From Wuchereria bancrofti (taxonomy: Eukaryota; Nematoda; Chromadorea; Rhabditida; Onchocercidae), in NCBI GenBank assembly GCA_005281725.1, contig SSBO01000009.1, positions 1,546,127-1,610,126 on the forward strand: a DNA stretch of 64,000 nucleotides, read 5' to 3'. The notes under the pieces were generated by a model. The model saw nothing but the letters and a program-made list of their open reading frames with translations. It had not been told where the DNA came from and searched no databases. Numbering within the stretch: the first letter of the stretch is position 1; each line of letters starts with the position of its first letter. A program made the position numbers and the translations under genes. Below are positions 40,201 through 51,193 of this stretch, piece by piece.

Positions 40201-43200
40201 TTGGTTAAAAATTCGTTCTTTTAAGGATGGATTGGAATTTACGGACATGAACAAAGAAGTTTTCTTGGAGAAACATTTGGAGCTAGAGGATGAACTGAAA
40301 ACTTTGGTGAAAAAGGATGAAAGAACTGAATATACCAGTACTACAAGTCAAGAAAGTCCACACAAGATATCGGTTGAGGAGCAGAGTGATTCGGATATTG
40401 TTGAAGAACAAGAAGTGAACGGTCTACACGATAAAACTGAGCCATCCCTTATGATAAATGAAAATTCCTTAATTCAGAAAAGTACAGCTCCAGTATCTGT
40501 GAGTTATGAAGAACAAGAAGATCCGGGCATTCCCTTGGATGAAGATGCTCACAATATCAATTCTGATGTATGTGTAGAGGATAAACAAAGCATATATAGC
40601 GCTGGTAGCCTTCCTGAAAGTACTTCAGTATTAACTACTAAAATCTCCAGACATTCTGCTACCTTCGGAATTAAAATCTCATCAGAACCACCGAAAAAGC
40701 GATCAGATTCTTTAATTGATGAAATAGCAGCCGAATGGGAAGGTAACATCGCATCAACTGATAATATCGGGTCAACTGTGAGTGAATCGTTGCAGAAAAA
40801 GATTTCTTACGAGCAAGAGGATGAAAGCGATCCAACATCCACGGAAATCGAAAAAGCTGTTGTTTGTGATCCTGAAACGAAATTAGCGAGTACATGGAGA
40901 AAGTTGGAGGGACAAGAAGGTAATTTTTGAATTCTAAACTTCGCAAACTTCATGTCAGTGATAGAATGAATATTTACTTTTTTAATGTTGATGCTACAGT
41001 TCAAAACCGCAGTAAATTTTGAAACATTTCATCACCATACTTTAAAATATCATTAAGCTTTAAATTTCAAAGCATTGAACATAGCAACGTAAATTTCAAA
41101 TGTTCATACTTAACTATTACTTTTTTTGCGAACTAAATCTAAACTGGTTTCAAGAAATAACTAAGATAAAAGTGACAAATAAAATATAAACTTTTGTGAA
41201 GTATATACATCAATATTGTCTGGTCATTTTATCATTAATATATGCATCAGTTAGTATTCTGTAGAGAGGTAGACGTGCTTACAGTTCCAGGTGTACAGGA
41301 AATAGTATTGAAACAAGCTTTATCTGTGACTAAAAGTAATTTCTTCTGCTGTACAGCACTATATATTAATAGCGAAGACTGTGGTTATCGATATCAGAAG
41401 AATTTCCAATGTGACTTTCAGGGTTCAATAAATTAAACTGTAGTACTTTTGGATAAAATAAAGTATTCACATTGTATAATTGTTTTTAATTAGTGATTTG
41501 AAGCATTTAGAGTGCATAATGGTGCATAGGAAACTGTTATTCCGTTTGCTTCATTGTTTTTTTCATTTCTTTTTCCAGATGTAGAAGTTGAGTTTTCTGG
41601 ATCAGTGAATCTTCCTCCTAGAAGATCCAGACCGAAACAAGAAGGTATATTATCTTTGTTCCTTTTTCAGACCGTGTAGTCAAGTTTTTCTTCTTTTTTT
41701 TGAAAAATAAGAAATTAAGACATTTGTCCAGTAAACATTGCCTTTGAGATACCATTTCTAATTTTGCAAAAGTAAGCTAAAATTTAAGAAGCTTTCCTAG
41801 GACAAGCAATTTAATAGTAGGTGGTATCGGAAGAGAGATTCCTAAACGATGAATCTGACTCTATATTTAGTTAATGGAATTTTTCTTTAGATGCTGTTGG
41901 ACAAGCAGTTCGAACTTTTTCCAGCGATTCGTTTCATTCGTCGGATTCTGGTATGTTTACTAAATCTTTACCATTCGTCGTTACTTGTAATTGTCTGAAA
42001 TTGCTTTATTACAGGGCAGTATAATGTGAACTCGTAAAGTTTTGTTTTTGAAAAATTGTGGATTAAAGCGTTTCATTTCAGATAGTGAAATATCCACTTT
42101 ATCACATCGAATGCTTACTCGTTCTGCAGCTAAAGGTATTACAACTGTTTCATTTACTGATGTGTTTAAAATTCATGAACAGAAAATTTTTCTATTTGGC
42201 ATGTTACTTTAAACCAGTAGCTCATAATTTTAAGACAATTCCTTAATTTTAACAGCTAAATTGGTATCGCTATCGCCGGAAGTTCAGACGACATTAAGGA
42301 AACGTTTGGAAAGCGGTTCAAGTTTAACGCATAGCCGGGAAACAACACCACGACGTTTAACTCGAGCTATATCTTCAGCCAAAAGTTCATCGAGAACTGA
42401 GAAAACACGACGAAAACGTCCAAAAAGTAGAACAAGTTCACCATGTAATCTAGAAACAACACCGAAACGTTTAACTCGAACTACATATTCATCTAAAAGT
42501 CCATCCAAGACTGAGGAAATACGACGAAAACGTTCAGAAAGTAGAACAAGCTCATCATGTAGTCGAGAAACAACACCGAAGCGTTTAATTCGAACTATAT
42601 CTTCATCTAGAAGTTCGCCTAAGATTGAGGGAATACGCCGAAAACGTTCAGAAAGTAGAACAAGTTTAACACACAGCCGCGAAGTGACACCACAACGGTC
42701 AACTCGACCTGTATCAGCCAAAAGTAAGTTATGAAGTAATGAACTATCTTTTATATTAAAGACAGTATACTTAAAAATACTTGAAAACATTTCTCCATGT
42801 TATGATACATTATGATGTCAACTTAAGTAACTTAGGAAGTATAAAATGAGACAAGACTGGTCAATGATATCAATGCAATTCCAGCTGTAATCAGATATCA
42901 GCTGTTCAATTGCCATTACTGAATGGATTTTGGAATGCATTTCTTTTCATTTTTTAGACTCTCCTACAAGGAAATCGCTTCGCAGCCGAACACAATCAGA
43001 GCAAATTGAAGGTTATTATTAAGTATAGCTTTATGGTACTGTTTAAAAAATAAATGAATTTATTGGTAAATACCAGAGGTAATTAGTTTTTTAATCGAAC
43101 GACATTTCTGAACACATAATCGCTGCAGAGCTCATTTCTTATTTTTTTTAATTTGTCCATATTAAAAAATCTTATTCGTTGGCTTTCAGCTAAAGAGACA

Positions 43201-44248
43201 ATTCCAACTGTGACTCCAAAAGCTTCACCAAATCGACGGAGACGAGCTGCATCAGAAGAGTCCCAATGTACGTTGTTTTTATCTAGATTAGATATTTCTC
43301 TAGATCCTGGAGCATCATCCATAGATCTTGAACCATTTTTAACATACCACTAATGACGCTTGTTGAATCGAACATTGTTTTTTTTTTCAGTAAACAAAAC
43401 TTCGACTCCATCTCATCCTATGTTGACTCGCTCGGCCAGAAAAGGTAAGAATAGCAGCGTAATTAGGGAACCATTTTAATAGGAATTTTACATTTTTGAT
43501 AGAACTATATATTCTGATTACTTCAATCAGGTATTATTTTAAACTGCTCAAATTATTCGTCGAAATGGCAATTAAATTTGAATTCAAATTCTGCTTTTTT
43601 AAGCAAAAAGTGAAAATGGATCACCTCCAAAACAAAGAACTATGTCAGGATTTGAACCAAGTTTAGCGAAAATTGACGGTTTGTTTGATGCATTAATAAT
43701 GTCTCATTGGTTTGATTTTACGCAGTTGAAGCAATAAATTTGAATACCAATCAGATAGATTATTGGTAATGAATTGATTTAATTTATTAATGAATTAAGA
43801 TGTTATACTTATGGATTGCCCCTATCGAACAGCTAATTAATCCAATTTACTAGTATTTCAATCTTACCTGTATATAAGATTTGCGGCGTGACATCAAATT
43901 TCCGTCTTTTTCTTTGCTTATGTTTCATTTATTGTTTTTTAGAAGTGCCAAAGAAAGGTTGCTTACGTGTCGGACGAAAGTAAGTTATTTTATTTTATAA
44001 ATTTTACTCTCAAAGCCTAACATCTGTTCTTTTTTGATATACCTTTCTATATTCTTTATAATATTTATTTGTCTTAAAGAGGTTCAGCTTACTTTTGAAA
44101 TAGCTATACAGTCCAGTCCTTAATTGGTAGTTGTTCTTTCGTTCACTACTTTTATATAGAGATGTTTTTAAGGTGAGGTCAGTAGTATATGTAGTCTAAC
44201 TCTCATTTCAGGACTGTTGCGCAGGTTTTGAAAGAGAAGATGAAATAA
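30353..44248 (+). CDS. mel-28: Nucleoporin ELYS / MEL-28
   Basis: ELYS binds chromatin at the end of mitosis, recruits the Nup107-160 complex and so starts nuclear pore assembly; in worms it also docks protein phosphatase 1. I join 40 exons in phase to 5046 coding bases, 1681 residues; as I recall C. elegans MEL-28 is about 1780 and vertebrate ELYS over 2200. Order: seven-bladed beta-propeller (about 1-470), alpha-helical ELYS domain (about 480-930) and a disordered, charged and basic tail (930-1681). Diagnostic matches are described in the three part entries. Least certain are the first coding exon (30353-30382), the microexon at 33991-34002, the CAAG acceptor before 36156, and the GC donor after 38405. 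The tail ends in a short TVAQVLKEKMK exon. A partial copy of the tail lies downstream at 46782. AATAAA follows at 44412-44417. Confidence 0.9.
31653..32112 (+). repeat. Two copies of one intron segment flanking a 69-base exon
   Basis: About 31653-31815 and 31959-32112 share long stretches: TCTTTTTGGTAGTTT, TTGATAAA.AGTT, AAAACAAGTC, AATTTTAAAAT and CTTTTATCC, in the same order and about 300 bases apart. They lie in the introns before and after ELYS exon 31888-31956. Confidence 0.8.
34719..38721 (+). other. mel-28: ELYS alpha-helical domain exons
   Basis: Exons: 34719-34865, 35170-35338, 35956-36084, 36156-36435, 36738-36849, 37042-37140, 37391-37492, 38033-38156, 38323-38405 and 38589-38721. 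The best matches to vertebrate ELYS are IWKEVVNAKQKFDELC, the FHHGELLP turn, and the YPPNSIGALLSATLAIKITE region followed by SKHKLIGYFLLD (vertebrate KHSIIIYLLLD). In the family this domain packs against the propeller and binds Nup107-160 components. Confidence 0.85.
39535..39727 (+). other. mel-28: PP1-docking SILK plus RVxF-like motifs
   Basis: The codons at 39535-39546 read SILK (about residue 1053), and those at 39713-39727 read KSLRF, a degenerate RVxF, in the next exon about 20 residues later. Vertebrate ELYS has SILR followed by RISF in the same order, and C. elegans MEL-28 is known to dock PP1 through SILK/RVxF motifs. Binding here is inferred. Confidence 0.6.
42294..42720 (+). repeat. 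mel-28: 114-base coding tandem repeat (38 residues x about 3.7)
   Basis: Four units starting at 42294, 42408, 42522 and 42636, exactly 114 bases apart, inside one exon of the ELYS tail. Each begins with RKR and contains an SRTS-like block, an ETTP[RK]RL block and a Ser/Lys-rich linker. The last unit is cut short. The units differ at many third positions, so the expansion is not brand new. Confidence 0.9.
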
Positions 44249-44411
44249 ATTATTCATCATTTTTGAATGGTGCCTTAGATTTATCTAGTGTCTTCACGAT
44301 ATCTTTATGATTTATTTGTTTGGATTGATCTTGTATTGGATTTTTACGTGATCTTTCTGTGCGCTGTATGCATCTATCTTAAATTGGCCAATTTCATCAA
44401 CGCTACAGTAA

Positions 44412-44417
44412 AATAAA
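44412..44417 (+). terminator. Poly(A) signal AATAAA of ELYS
   Basis: Canonical hexamer 164 bases after the stop codon at 44248. Another AATAAA overlaps the stop itself and a third lies near 44760, so the true cleavage site is open. Confidence 0.35.
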
Positions 44418-45852
44418 TCGGCACACTTATAGTAAGTCATCACTCTATTTGCTTAGACTGGAAGGTTAGGAGAATTGGGTTAAGATAAAGTTTTATACTT
44501 AATATGTGAGATTCAACGAAAGTATCATTCTCAGATCATTATTAGAAGTTCCTCGGTTTTCTTTGATGATACGCTGTACACAACTATTTTTTTTCTTAGA
44601 AATGTTTTAGAGCTTTTCTTATTTCTAATCTTCAGATTTTCTAGTTTTCTTAGAAATATTGTGAAGTCTTAGATTTTCAAGCTACTGTAAATTAACATCC
44701 TACTACTTTTTTTAACATTTCACTTTGGTTTGTCAGGTTTCGCGTATTGTCTTGGCAAATAAAGTATGTTTGCCAAGTTAGTGTGGACATGAAATAAATA
44801 ATTTTGAATTTAAAAAAATCTAACTTACATATATTTTCTGCTTCACATATCCGCCGGAAATAAAGTGTCCTGGCATTATACCTGGCATGACTGTCATAAA
44901 AATTCTCAAAAATTTGAAGCGACTGATTCTCGAGTGTTCAGGATTGCTCATATATCACTAATAAAAATCATTGAGAACGTTAGTTTGCATGCAATGCACT
45001 TTAGAAAGAGTAAAACAAAAAAAAGGTTTGAGTTCGAAACCAGTGGTTTTTTTTTAAGTTCAATTCAATAATTCCTGGAAAATGGTCTGAGGATGAATGT
45101 TGACTCTGTCATCACGGAATTATCCATCATCTCATTTATATCATCATTCTCGAGCATTACAACCGCAAATATTAGAAAAAAGAAAAAAAAAAACATTCGA
45201 GGAACAAGCGCATCAGGTCATACCAATTCCGTCAATTTTGTAATCAAATAGAAGAGAGCGCAATCGGACAAAAGGAGCCTTTAGTGATTAGATCAATCTG
45301 GATCATTTACTTCTGAAAATCAACTCGTACTATCCATCACCCTGTTAAAATTTTAATAAAAATTGAATTAAAATTGATCAGATGGATCAAAATGGTTGAC
45401 TGAAGCTAGGTTTGAATTCATTAAATGTTAAATGCGTTATTCGATTTATTCCTCGTAGTTGTATAGCACTTGATAATTACAAAATGATTTAAATTTGCGC
45501 GCTTTTTTCTGTTCTTTATTTACAAAACTTATTTGCCAGATCGAGATTTCAGCAAATCTAAACTGATAAGACTCAAGATCTGATAAGACTGAGGAATAAT
45601 CCGGTCATATGAGTGATTACAGTTGAGACGGTAATGGACAGTTATGCACCGAACAAGTAATGGATTGTTAGACACTTTTATCACAAAAGTTTTGTTGCAG
45701 AAGCCAGTACTGTTCGATCTCACTTCTGAAGTAGCACACGTACGATCACGTTTAGCATCTGCTACGCTACTCATTCACATTACCACTACGCATTTGCGCT
45801 TTCGCCAACAATTTGAAAACACTTCCTGTTGACAAACTTCAGGCTTTTTAAG

Positions 45853-45980
45853 CTGATAGCTACGTGCATTCTCGTCTCTCAGACTGGTAGTTACGTGCAT
45901 TTTGCCTTTTAATGCATTTTTGCTTCTCAAATTGACAGCTACGTGCACTTTTGCTTCTCGTACTGATAGCTACGTGCAAT
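45853..45980. repeat. Four imperfect copies of a CTGATAGCTACGTGCA unit
   Basis: TACGTGCA occurs at 45861, 45892, 45940 and 45971 (spacings 31, 48, 31), each preceded by a [CT]TG[AG][TC]AG[CT] block and mostly followed by a T/C-rich TTTGCTTCTC tail. The core ACGTG is a common transcription-factor word, so a regulatory role is possible. Confidence 0.8.
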
Positions 45981-46162
45981 TTTTGTAAAATATGCGATGG
46001 TTGAATGTTTTGGCGCGAACCACAAACGTGGATTTTTACATGTTGGAGCACTGACTATCATTGCATCATTTTGAATGTAAGGGAGAGAGGTACGGCTGTC
46101 TGAGGTTCCGGCTATGTCATTGTCTTCCGGAAGAGAGCTTAGGTGTATCCAAACTGTCCGGT

Positions 46163-46170
<8 letters not shown>

Positions 46171-46193
<23 letters not shown>

Positions 46194-46195
46194 GA
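46171..46195. repeat. (CT)n microsatellite
   Basis: Uninterrupted CT dinucleotide run of about 25 bases. Confidence 0.9.
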
Positions 46196-46781
46196 TTGTG
46201 ACCGTTCGATTATCGTATTGGGAAATTTGAACGAGAAATAAATTTATTCCATGTATTGCTGGTGTTTGTATGTGTTAAACAAAGAGCTACGAAATTGGAA
46301 ATTTCTGGAGATAGGCATGCTATCAGTCTTCAAATCATCATATCGGATTTCAGTCCTTTATTGCACTTACAATGGCCTGATTTCTACTGATATTTTTAAA
46401 TAAATTTTCGTGAAACTTCCAAACTTAGCAGAAGTTAGAAATGGCAGAGTTGGTTTTGCTTTAAGTAGTTGTTATAGTTAACTAGAGGATTACAGTACTG
46501 ATGTCTACAAAGTTAGTTTTGCGTAATTTTAAATGGGATTGAATATGACTGAAGTAAAGATAATTAAGTCTAAATAATGTTAGATAGAATATGTTATAAA
46601 GTTGAAACGTTAGGCTGCATGAAGCAGGTTTTAGCGGAGAAGCAGAACTGATTATCAAGAATGGATCTCATAAAGTTTACAAACTTACGTACAGAAATTT
46701 TTTTGCAGAATTTCTGCACGACTATTTAATTGCGTATTTCTAGTATTTCGAAATAATACCTGAGCAAGCATAAATCGTGAA

Positions 46782-49475
46782 ATGGCAGAAAAGAAATTCG
46801 ATGATAATATGTCGGAAATGATGGTTGACTTAGATGCTTCCGGTGCATTTTGCAGGGTATTACAGTTTCATAACTATCTTGGTTTCTGTTAAAAATTTCA
46901 TTTTTCTTTACAGTACTGAACAAAATCAAAAAATTGACATCATTTTGAGGAGACAATTCTATTCCTTCGTTTTCATCTTCAGAATAACATAAATCTTGCC
47001 AATGAAGTTGTCGAAAAATAAAATTGTGAAAATGTATTTCTAGCAGGAAGAGCAGCAGCAGCAGCAGGAGGAACAACTAGAAAATCTGATGAATGTCGGT
47101 GAAATATCTACTATCCAACTATCTACTCTCGAACCTTTGTTTCGTGAGGAATATGTTGTTCCGAACGTCATGGATTACGGAGAACAGGATGATTCCATTG
47201 TCAATGTACTTCAGAATGCTTTTCGTGGTGAGCAACGAGGAATGCTTCAAATAAGGAGAAATCCGGAAGATAGTGGTATATTTACCATTACTTCCATGCA
47301 CCCCGAAGAAATTAATATCGATGGAGTAATAGCTGGAACGAATGGAAACGATAATACGGAAATAACGGAAGTATCAATGGAACAGGAAAATGAACTTGAG
47401 CCAGTCCCTACAGAAATCAATACGCCACCAGTAGTTAGTCATCAAACTGAAGTAATGAACAGCGGAAGACCTGAACTAATCGAAGGTATATTATTTTCAA
47501 ACTGCTTTCACTCGATACACCTTAACTACGGTGTATCGAGCATGGAAAAGGACAGGAAATAGGATCATGAAAGTGTTAGATCATGAAGATTAGTCACATA
47601 TAAACTGGGAAACAACATTTGCAAAATGATTTTCATCACGTCATATCATTCTGTTTTACTTTGCTAATCTCTTAGTGATTAGTAAGGCAGTACTGTAAAA
47701 GAAGGAGTAACTGAGTCTACCGTATATCTAAGATGTTTTTGCCATGACAGAATTACTTGTATTTTGGCTTTTTTAAATATAGGACCTTTTTTTACTGATC
47801 ATACGTACTCCTCTGAAGTTGAAGAGGACGATAAACAGTTTGGTTTAAACGTTATGAAAAGTAGCATAGTTATCAATTTTTTTGGAAAATTAAAAAACAG
47901 CGTTTCAGTTATTATTGGGGACGACCATGCTGTTCTCACCAATCATAGTGATTCACTTCCTTCTCCGGATACCGGCAAGTTTACTGAAAATTTTGTTGTA
48001 GGTCATCAAACTATTCAATTACAGAATGCAGGAAGTTTTCTTCGATGGTTGAGTCATACCTTGTACAGATTCAAAATGTTTTGACCGTCAAAGTTGCTAT
48101 ATTCTCAAGCTTCCCATTGACCCATCAGCTCTTGGGAAGTTTGTCAATACTTACAAGTCTGCACTATTTTTAATGAGTAGTAAGGCATCTATTGTCATGA
48201 TTCCAGTACTTAAGCACAGATCCTTAATTAAGAAGCATTTCAGCTAGTGAAGAGTTTACCTCAACACATCGTATGCTTACCCGTTCTGCAGCCAAAGGTA
48301 ACCATAGAGATTAAAATATTTTGAAAAATTTTTACTTTCTCCATACTTGAACAAGACGTGATTTCATTAACTGATCCCCTCATGCCATCAATGCTATTAA
48401 TGCTGTGCCCGCTTTTATCTTAAGTTATTACAGTAATCAAATTACAGTACTTTACGATACTATCTTAAGTTATTAAATCCAGCTATCACATTCCGGTAAC
48501 CAATAAATAGATCTTGGCTGCAAAGCAGTAATATCCCAAAAAGCCTACATAATAATCTGCCATAGCCTTGAATTCGTGCTAAAGAAACGTATTTCAAGAA
48601 AAATTTCACTTTAGCCGCTAAATTAGCATCTAGCTCATCGAATGTTGATAAAACACTGGAAAAACGTAAGAGAAGTGAAGCAAGTCCAACATCGAGTTGC
48701 GATGCAACATCAGCTCGAACTTTGTTAGCTAAAAGTAAGTCGAAAAAATTAAAACTTGGTTTGTTTAAATTTTTAATTTTATGGGTTTATTGGAATCTTG
48801 CATCTTGTTCGTTATCTCCTTAATGTCCTCTTTACGATCTTAAGTTATTGAATTCAGCTACCATTTTCCGGTAGCCAATCAAAGATTTTCTTAGTACCTA
48901 AATCTCTACTTCAATCTCCCTTAAATTACGAAGAAAAAATGATAAAAATTTTGTTTCTTCCATACAATATTAAATTGAACCTGAATCTTAAAATTCTAAT
49001 TCTTTTCTCTCTTATCCATCGCAGCAGTTCCTTATGGTAAAATATTTTTTTGTGAAATATTGCTTACTCAAGTAATTTAAAATTGGTTCGGGAAAAGCAA
49101 AAAATAAAGATTTTAAAGAGAAATGAGACTGCTGATTAATATAGTATACATGGAACAGAGACAGGATACTTGCTTTGAAAACAGGAGAACGTTTTCCCAA
49201 AACTGAAAATGTTAATTTTCCTCTGTAGTATTATAATCATGAATTTAAAGACATTCTGTTTACTGTGAGAGCACAAAGTGGTAAGTTTCAGAAACTTTTA
49301 TTAATTAAAAATTGCAGACGAAAATCTGTTTGGGTTTCATTTTACTTATGTTTAAAAAATTACTACCGTTTGAAAAGCCAAACAGTTCACCTTTGTTCAA
49401 GTTCCTTACAGTTCTTTGAACTTGTTTTCAGAGGTGGCGAAGAAACCAAGACGTTCAAGCACGGAACAAAAATAA
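46782..49475 (+). CDS. Truncated ELYS-tail paralogue
   Basis: Exons 46782-46856, 47044-47485, 47783-47974, 48244-48297, 48615-48734, 49025-49036 and 49432-49475 join in phase to 312 residues. Seen: an acidic start with a short Gln/Glu run (from CAG repeats), an acidic middle with no relative that I recognise, then three exons that mirror the ELYS tail. 48244-48297 (54 bases, HRMLTRSAAK) matches 42082-42135. 48615-48734 (AKLAS... then KRKRSEAS) matches the start of 42256-42723. 49432-49475 begins EVAKKP like EVPKKG at 43943. Propeller and helical domain are absent, so it could bind chromatin without building pores, or compete with ELYS; function is not known. The third intron uses a GC donor (G|GCAAGT). 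The 12-base exon may be skipped without breaking the frame. Confidence 0.75.
47511..47540. repeat. Perfect 11-bp inverted repeat (hairpin)
   Basis: CTCGATACACC at 47511-47521 and its exact complement at 47530-47540, with an 8-base loop. It sits 25 bases inside intron 2 of the ELYS-tail paralogue. Confidence 0.9.
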
Positions 49476-51155
49476 GATTCTCTGATTCATCCTACTGAAC
49501 GCTTCTTCGGAAACATCTCTTCATTTTCCCAATATCCCAAATTTCATTGTTCTTTTTCCTCTCAAAAAAAAAGGATTGCTTTATAACCCTACTATTTTCA
49601 CTTCCTTTCTGCCTTCCTTTCACTTCGAGTCCTTATTCTTCCATCATGTCCTATTTTATAATAAGTTCCTTGAGTAACACAAAAAACATTTTAATCTGTA
49701 TCTAAAGTTATAAACAAATGTTTTATGACATTTTTATTCTCGAAATTGAATCTCTGTGTTTCTGACGAATTTGTGTGAGGGTCTGTTAAAATACGATACA
49801 TGAAGCAGCTGCTCTAATACTTAGATTACTGAAAATATTTGTTCATATTGTGTCGTCTTAAATAGTGCTGCAAGGAAGACTCTAATAAGTTTTGAGATGA
49901 TGAATGAAGTTTTGTCAGTTGTACGTGTTTTCATTCATGCATCCTGTTAGTTGCGGAAAAGCTGAAGTAGCATTGTACTCCAACGATATGATGATAATTC
50001 GTGTCTATCGAGTTTCTATTCCCCTCAATTTCCTGTAAATTTTATGGCATTTTTTGATCTTAAATAAAGTTCAGTTGTGACTACTCCAGCATTTAGACTT
50101 TTGTAATCAAATTCTTTGATAAAGTTGCAGTTGGTTCACCTACTTTTTTGCGGATTCGATTTCTAATGAATTAGAAATCGAGCATTATCGGCATGTAAAA
50201 AGCTTTCGCTATCTATATTCAAGACAGAAGCAATATAGCCAGACAGAAGCTATGTAACAGAAATGTGCATTGTTGGCATTGCAGTTTTAAGATTAAAGTT
50301 AAATTCGAATTTATTTTAAAGAGGATGGTGATATACTCATTTTTTCGGAGGAGATTTTAATGGCAAAAAAGAGTTCATTACAAAGACTACCATTTTTAGT
50401 TGAACAGTTTTCTCGTATGATAGATGATGATGCATTGAAGGCTTGAGATATGTATTGGACTTCCAGAAAATGGTTCAAAGTAATTTATTAAAGCCAGTAA
50501 ATTAGTAATGCTGATTAACGGCATAACAAACAATGATTTATAAATAACGAATGAAAGTTTTATCGGCAAAGCAGATGCCGATTAAATGGTCAAAACGACA
50601 CATTGAATGATAACATTTGGCATATAGGAGGGATTACCAAATGAATATAGCTATTTCCTTTTTCTTTTTTATTTTTACCACATTCCGGTCAATTTTGCAG
50701 TAGTTGAATTATTGATGAAAAGAAACATTCCGCCGATGGATATAGCTTGAATTGTTGATTATTTGACCTAATTAATTAACATAAAGGTTCATTTTTGTTC
50801 CCATTTAAATAGACATCTAAATGCTTCCGCTATCTGAGAACATTTCTGCATCATTATCTTTTACTAATATTGACATTACCGATTGATCAATTAGCAGAGA
50901 AATGGAAAGGAAAAAAACAAAAGAAGAATAGATTTTTAATCCACAAATCAATTAGATGCAAAAATTTCAATTCATACATTTTCTTTTGATATATTTAGAT
51001 TTGTCAATTACTCTAGAGTAACATTTATTTTATCCACAAATGTCATTTTTGACTTCAAACATTTCACATACTTCGCAACAATTTTTTTTAATATACAGTA
51101 TGAACAAATGAAAATTATCACACTAAGATAAATCACAATTTTAAATGTTATCAAA
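49476..51155. other. Intergenic region
   Basis: No supported gene. AATAAA-like words after 49475 (for example near 50063) could serve the upstream gene. A 26-base near-palindrome lies at 50156-50181, and AGACAGAAGC is repeated twice near 50220-50250. Confidence 0.5.
50156..50181. repeat. 26-base palindrome
   Basis: TCGATTTCTAAT, two bases, then the exact complement ATTAGAAATCGA. In a transcript it would form a strong stem, though with an impossibly small two-base loop unless the inner pairs open. Confidence 0.85.
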
Positions 51156-51161
51156 TTTATT
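51156..51161 (-). terminator. Poly(A) signal AATAAA of the BH3-only gene
   Basis: TTTATT on the plus strand, read as AATAAA on the minus strand, 33 bases after the stop codon at 51194-51196. Confidence 0.5.
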
Positions 51162-51193
51162 GAACATTTTATGGTGTTGAAAAATAGTCAATA

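Larger units (their letters stand above)
38793..44248 (+). other. mel-28: ELYS disordered basic tail exons
   Basis: Exons: 38793-38871, 39142-39285, 39390-39586, 39696-39762, 39885-39978, 40226-40919, 41579-41644, 41891-41950, 42082-42135, 42256-42723, 42958-43011, 43190-43267, 43391-43444, 43604-43678, 43943-43979 and 44212-44248. It starts Arg-rich with a SILK motif, passes through a 231-codon acidic exon (40226-40919), and ends with Ser/Thr/Arg/Lys-rich exons suited to DNA or chromatin binding. RRSRPK and RKRPKSR resemble AT-hook cores. HRMLTRSAAK and HPMLTRSARK are two copies of one short motif. Confidence 0.85.
44249..46781. other. Intergenic region between ELYS and its tail paralogue
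   Basis: No supported exon. Contains the TACGTGCA repeat array (45853-45980) and a CT microsatellite (46171-46195). AATAAA at 44412-44417 is a plausible poly(A) signal for ELYS. Confidence 0.5.

Noticed and set aside
42284..42790. 168-residue minus-strand open frame
   Set aside because: It is antisense to the repeat exon of ELYS and repeats with the same 114-base period; a shadow.
45529..46051. Two basic minus-strand open frames (62-81 residues)
   Set aside because: One runs through the TACGTGCA repeat array; neither has start context, splice sites or family resemblance.
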